From: a virus | Strand: one strand, 5' to 3' | IMG/VR virus record: IMGVR_UViG_3300009187_000052 | Location: 1-32,443 of that record | Length of the DNA: 32,443 nucleotides | Part shown: one piece after another, positions 29,614 to 32,443 of the stretch | Numbering within the stretch: the first letter of the stretch is position 1 | Layout: the number at the start of each line of letters is the position of its first letter | Notes under the pieces: model-generated | Told to the model about the DNA's origin: nothing | The model's input: only the letters and a program-made list of their open reading frames with translations | Database searches by the model: none | Translations under genes and position numbers: made by a program

Positions 29614-29837
29614 TGCGACAGCATGAGCTTGCCCTCTCCTTCTCTCGCGCGCTTTCCATTACCGGTGAGCGCTTTGCCTCCTACGACGCCTTCGTCGCTG
29701 GCTATGACGCGGCACTTTCCGACCTAAAGATGCCAGCTCGACCTCAAGCGCAGACAAAAGACACGCAGCAGCTTTGCCAAGAGTCTGAAACCGACATAAT
29801 CCAAGCAACGGCGAAAGAAGACACAGGGGCCCCATGA
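29610..29837 (+). CDS. Small protein with the AGYxAA module, 75 aa
   Basis: The central FASYDAFVAGYDAALSDL resembles the linker that precedes DUF551 in the two paralogues, but no DUF551 domain follows. The C-terminus is instead a polar, probably disordered tail (QTKDTQQLCQESETD). It could be a degraded third paralogue or a module used for binding. It overlaps genes on both sides by four bases (ATGA). Confidence 0.65.
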   Translation: MMRQHELALSFSRALSITGERFASYDAFVAGYDAALSDLKMPARPQAQTKDTQQLCQESETDIIQATAKEDTGAP

Positions 29838-30076
29838 GCGGAGACTGGAACGAGGCAAAATACGTGAGCGCTCAAAACCTCTGGTTTTTTATCGATGAGT
29901 TGGCAAACGATATCGACTTGAAAACAGACGACAAGCTAGCAAGTAGCTCAGAAAGTTATCGCCTCCTCCTCCTCGGGCGCCGCGAGATGCTCGATCGCCT
30001 CGTTGAGTGGATGAATGAAGAGGAGATCCCCCTCTCAGAGATATTGCAGGGGATGCAGATAGGCACAAAGGACTAA
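29834..30076 (+). CDS. Small acidic helical protein, 80 aa
   Basis: Function unknown. Helices AQNLWFFIDELANDIDL and YRLLLLGRREMLDRLVEWM, with an acidic C-terminus, make a compact helical protein. No Cys/His, membrane or nuclease motif. The ATG overlaps the stop of the preceding gene. Twelve bases separate it from the next gene. Confidence 0.65.
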   Translation: MSGDWNEAKYVSAQNLWFFIDELANDIDLKTDDKLASSSESYRLLLLGRREMLDRLVEWMNEEEIPLSEILQGMQIGTKD

Positions 30077-30087
30077 CAGAGCCCTGC

Positions 30088-30555
30088 ATGACACCCAGAA
30101 ACGAGACACCGGAGGACCTGAAGAACGAGCGGCAAGTCGCCGACGTTTTGGAGAAGGTGTGGAAGTGTAAGCTTCGAAAGATAACAGAGGATCGCTTGTA
30201 CCTAGCCGATTTTGCGGTGATTGATAACGATGGGCAGGTGATCGCTTTTATTGAGGTCCGCTGCCGCAGCTGCTCAAGCAATACCTACAAAACCCTCTTT
30301 GTCCCCCTCCAAAAAGTCACATGGGCCACAAGTGTGTTCACAGCGTCAGCGGTGCCCTACTTCTACGTTGTGAACTTTTTAAAGGATGGTGTGATCGCCT
30401 ATCGCCCCCTCACCCACCTCGAGGCGCCGCTTCGAGTCACGTGGGTGGAGCGGCATACGGAGGTGGAAACGCACCCGTCAGGACCCGTTGCAGAGCTCTC
30501 CATGCAGGATTTCAAAATTGTAGCGCGTAGGGAGGAGGCAGATGTCGTTTTTTAG
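30088..30555 (+). CDS. PD-(D/E)XK-like nuclease-fold protein, 155 aa
   Basis: Residues 35-76 match the core of a small phage nuclease-fold group: RLYLADFAVIDNDGQ (Asp41), then VIAFIEVRCRS (Glu56 and, at the place of the usual catalytic Lys, Arg58), then YKTLFVPLQKVTWA. A helix with KNERQVADVLEKVW carries the early Glu. The Lys-to-Arg change may weaken or abolish cleavage, although a neighbouring lysine could substitute. The C-terminal 60 residues are unassigned. Its gene is in the DNA-metabolism operon and overlaps the next by 14 bases. Confidence 0.7.
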   Translation: MTPRNETPEDLKNERQVADVLEKVWKCKLRKITEDRLYLADFAVIDNDGQVIAFIEVRCRSCSSNTYKTLFVPLQKVTWATSVFTASAVPYFYVVNFLKDGVIAYRPLTHLEAPLRVTWVERHTEVETHPSGPVAELSMQDFKIVARREEADVVF

Positions 30556-30865
30556 AAAGTTACTGAGTCACCTCCTACCCGAGGACCCCTCAAACGACTG
30601 CGGGTACGGGCCTTTTAAGCTACCACACGATCACCCTTTCACCCGAGGCTGTAACCTGCACGATTTTGAGTTTGAGCAGGCGCATCGGGGAAAGAGTGAC
30701 AAAACGATCGATCAGGTTGACTGGGAGCTCTTTTACCGGTGGACGATGATCGCTCGCGCAGCTCCGACGCACGCAAAAAGGTGTGAGTTAGCTGGCGAGA
30801 TTTGTAGATATTGGCCCTTGGCGCGTAGCGTTGGGGCCCTTTTATGGGATGGCAAAGATGAGTAG
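30542..30865 (+). CDS. Phospholipase A2-like small protein, 107 aa
   Basis: Residues 18-60 resemble the core of secreted phospholipase A2: NDCGYGPF (Cys20, as in the Ca-binding loop), then TRGCNLHDFEFEQAHRG with the His40-Asp41 pair and Cys37, and a later Asp (57 or 60) on the following helix. No signal peptide is visible, so it would act from inside the cell or after lysis. Phages sometimes carry such genes, with uncertain roles. GGAGG lies seven bases before the ATG. The active-site resemblance is visible; enzymatic activity is unproven. Confidence 0.55.
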   Translation: MSFFRKLLSHLLPEDPSNDCGYGPFKLPHDHPFTRGCNLHDFEFEQAHRGKSDKTIDQVDWELFYRWTMIARAAPTHAKRCELAGEICRYWPLARSVGALLWDGKDE

Positions 30866-31163
30866 AGAGCCCTTAGTTAAGTTAGAAAGCAAAATCAGCT
30901 CAGTGAAGCTCACGGGCTGGGAAAACGAGCGCGGGATCTCGTGGAACCTGTCGAAGCGATACAAGGACAAGGAAACCGGCGAGTGGAAGGAGAGTAAGTA
31001 CCTGACCGACTGGGATCTCGACGCCCTCGTCAGTCTGGCCGCTCAGGCAAAGGAGTTTTTGAGTGAGAGGCGAAAGGCTAGCAAACAAGAGGGCGGTGCG
31101 CCCCCACCTACTCCGATCATCGGTAGTGACTACAAGTTTGAAGACGATAAGATCCCGTTTTAA
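30858..31163 (+). CDS. ssDNA-binding-like protein with SSB-type acidic tip, 101 aa
   Basis: I chose ATG at 30858, which overlaps the end of the preceding gene; a longer frame from 30831 is less likely. Residues 5-70 (SVKLTGWENERGISWNLSK, then YKDKETGEWKESKYL) match small phage proteins with a PC4-like, strand-rich ssDNA-binding fold. The last residues, YKFEDDKIPF, copy the acidic tip of bacterial SSB that docks host repair and replication proteins. I infer a phage SSB. It is the last protein gene of the early operon and lies next to tRNA-Asn. Confidence 0.7.
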   Translation: MSREPLVKLESKISSVKLTGWENERGISWNLSKRYKDKETGEWKESKYLTDWDLDALVSLAAQAKEFLSERRKASKQEGGAPPPTPIIGSDYKFEDDKIPF

Positions 31164-31169
31164 TCAAAA

Positions 31170-31245
31170 TCCGTGGTAGCTCAGTTGGTAGAGCAGCGGC
31201 CTGTTAAGCCGCGCGTCGCAAGTTCGAGCCTTGCCCACGGAGCCA
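31170..31245 (+). tRNA. tRNA-Asn (GTT)
   Basis: A full cloverleaf is visible. The 7-base acceptor stem is TCCGTGG/CCACGGA, the D-arm GCTC...GAGC, the anticodon stem GCGGC/GCCGC with loop CTGTTAA (anticodon GTT at 31203-31205), and the T-arm GCAAG-TTCGAGC-CTTGC. Discriminator G is followed by encoded CCA. All stems pair perfectly, so it should be functional. It follows the last early gene by six bases, with no promoter seen, and is probably cut from the operon transcript. It ends two bases before the convergent late gene. Confidence 0.95.
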
Positions 31246-31247
31246 CT

Positions 31248-32069
31248 TCACCGATAGGTGCGGTGCAACCAACGCGAGAGGGCCTCAATATCGGGGCCAG
31301 CTCGCTTGCAGTCGCGCTTTATCGGGTCGCCTGCCCATGACGACCCCGACCCGTTACAGTTGAACCCGTGCGCCCATACAAACCGCAGGTCGCAGCTGCG
31401 GGTCCGAGCTAAAAACTGCGCCGCGTCCACATCACGCGCCGAGATGCCATCGAGGTCTGAGATACAAGGGGCGCGCAGGTTAGGCTTGTCCCCATGCTTT
31501 TCGCACACAAAGCCAGAAAGGCATCGATCTCGGTGCGGACTATCCACAAGCGTACACTGAGGCAGGTAGGCGCCCGCAAGCCGGTGTAGCAGCAGCCGCG
31601 CCTCCTCGTTAAGATCAGACTCGAGCACGGGAGAGAGATAGCAAGTGACTCCCCCCCTGCTCTTTTCCAGCCTCGCCCGTATTCGCTCAAGGATCGCCCC
31701 CATTCGCCCCACGATGCGCGACGTGGCCCGCTTTAAGTCTCGGTGGGCCCCCGATACGGTAAAGCCAGAAAACACCTCGTGGCGGCCACAGCGGCGGTTT
31801 CGCATACAGGGCCCGTTTGCCACATGGATACGCACCTCCTTCGGGCGGCGATCGGCGAGGATAGCATCAGCACACGGGCAGGAGCTCCCAAACGACTGCT
31901 CCAACCAGCCGGTGCGGATAACAGGGTGGCCCTTGTAGGCGCTTAAGGATTTTTGGCAGGGCCAAGTTTTGTTGCAGATCCCAAGATAGGATAAACCGAC
32001 CCCCTGCGCCGTTGCCACGCTCGAGGTGGCTACCAGCACAAACACTGCGGCGGCACCCCAGCGGATCAT
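31248..32069 (-). CDS. Exported cysteine-rich protein, possible lysis enzyme, 273 aa
   Basis: An N-terminal Sec signal is clear: basic start, hydrophobic AAAVFVLVATSSVA and a likely cut after ATA (residue 21). The mature part holds 14 Cys, so several disulfides in the periplasm are expected. Segments CYLSPVLESDLNEE, PQCTLVDSP, ISDLDGISARD and RFVWAHGFNCNG resemble a little-studied group of phage exported proteins, possibly hydrolase-like, that lie in lysis positions. I cannot assign a catalytic site. The ATG overlaps the TGA of the membrane/coiled-coil gene. It would be the last gene of the late operon. Confidence 0.7.
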   Translation of the reverse strand: MIRWGAAAVFVLVATSSVATAQGVGLSYLGICNKTWPCQKSLSAYKGHPVIRTGWLEQSFGSSCPCADAILADRRPKEVRIHVANGPCMRNRRCGRHEVFSGFTVSGAHRDLKRATSRIVGRMGAILERIRARLEKSRGGVTCYLSPVLESDLNEEARLLLHRLAGAYLPQCTLVDSPHRDRCLSGFVCEKHGDKPNLRAPCISDLDGISARDVDAAQFLARTRSCDLRFVWAHGFNCNGSGSSWAGDPIKRDCKRAGPDIEALSRWLHRTYR

Positions 32070-32296
32070 TTTGACAGAATCCGATCGAGCTTGTTGTCAA
32101 TTCGCTCAAGGCGCTCGCGCACCCCGTTAAGCTCCACCCGCAAAACCTGCTCCTCGGTAGCTAGTAAGAAGCGGTGCTCCTCAAGTTCTTTTAGAGAGTT
32201 TTTTACCTGTCGATAGTCAAAGCTGACGAGGGAGATCACGATACCAATCACCGCTTTAATAAGGAGGTCAATCCAGTATTTAAGCTCGTTGGGCAT
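32066..32296 (-). CDS. Membrane-anchored coiled-coil protein, possible lysis accessory, 76 aa
   Basis: One N-terminal hydrophobic segment (about 9-25, DLLIKAVIGIVISLVSF) is followed by a charged coiled coil (about 30-76: LKELEEHRFLLATEEQVL, then RERLERIDNKLDRILS). This topology suits a holin-associated or spanin-like accessory, and the gene overlaps the exported Cys-rich gene by four bases. Its start codon directly follows the fibre stop (TAAATG). The lysis role is inferred from topology and position. Confidence 0.65.
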   Translation of the reverse strand: MPNELKYWIDLLIKAVIGIVISLVSFDYRQVKNSLKELEEHRFLLATEEQVLRVELNGVRERLERIDNKLDRILSK

Positions 32297-32443
32297 TTAC
32301 GCGCCTTCCAGCTCTACTAACCGAGCCTCAAGCTCCTGCAACGCCGCGGTCAGAGTCGCCACAAGATAGGAAAGATCGACCCCCTGATAGCGCGGATTTC
32401 CCTGCTCATCCAGCTCATCCTTGTGACCGGTGACAGCATCGGG
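32297..32443 (-). CDS. Tail fibre C-terminus with S74-type chaperone tail (runs off the right edge)
   Basis: Forty-eight codons and a TAA are visible; the 5' part is missing. The sequence DAVTGHKDELDEQGNPRYQG, then VDLSYLVATLTAALQELEA, is the characteristic end of the intramolecular chaperone (peptidase S74 type) domain. That domain folds and then cleaves itself from many phage tail fibres and spikes. The strand and late-gene setting match the fibre start at the left edge, so both are probably one gene with a missing middle. Confidence 0.85.
   Translation of the reverse strand, partial: PDAVTGHKDELDEQGNPRYQGVDLSYLVATLTAALQELEARLVELEGA

Noticed and set aside
31170-31245. tRNA-Asn as an integrated attachment site
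   Set aside because: The integrase is more than 9 kb away and no direct repeat of the tRNA 3' end was seen elsewhere in the window. A phage-borne tRNA is simpler.

Overview
The window looks like a nearly complete genome of a temperate, podovirus-like tailed phage with a P22-type virion (portal, gp4-like adaptor, gp10-like tail protein, no tail-tube or tape-measure genes). The host is probably a Gram-negative bacterium. That inference rests on the virion type, the encoded tRNA-Asn with its CCA end, and a cysteine-rich protein with a Sec-type signal. Base composition is fairly GC-rich, with two visibly AT-richer islands at about 14100-15200 and 28930-29260.

Late genes all read leftward from about 20517. 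In transcription order they are: holin-like membrane protein, small terminase, zinc-ribbon protein, large terminase, portal, two small proteins of unknown role, a LamG lectin-like protein, a 98-residue protein, scaffold, major capsid protein, decoration-type protein, an intrinsic terminator, a 225-residue head protein, gp4-like adaptor, a Gly/Ala-rich protein, gp10-like protein, two probable internal virion proteins, a 1162-residue transglycosylase internal virion protein, and the start of a tail fibre that runs off the left edge. The right edge carries, on the same strand, the 3' end of a fibre with an S74-type chaperone tail. It is followed by a membrane/coiled-coil protein and a secreted Cys-rich protein. 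The simplest reading is a circular map opened inside the fibre gene, with some fibre sequence missing between the two ends.

The middle (20643-25010) is the control region. It holds a rightward tyrosine integrase, a terminator, a promoter flanked by paired palindromes, a small unknown gene, a ribbon-helix-helix regulator too short for routine ORF calling, an HNH/recombinase-domain fusion and a zinc-ribbon protein. A leftward group follows in the opposite orientation: an HTH protein, a leader ORF, a winged-helix protein that may be the replication initiator, and a 126-residue partner.

The right part (25121-31245) is a tightly packed rightward early operon. It has a RecA-like ATPase, an OB-fold-like protein, a DUF1064 nuclease candidate, many small proteins (including two DUF551 paralogues), a PD-(D/E)XK-like protein, a phospholipase-A2-like protein, and an ssDNA-binding-like protein with an SSB-type acidic tip, and it ends in tRNA-Asn. 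Many neighbours overlap by 1-4 bases (ATGA or TAATG), so translational coupling is likely throughout. The early and late units converge at 31245/31248. No gene-free stretch exceeds 300 bases. No CRISPR array, insertion sequence or rRNA was seen.
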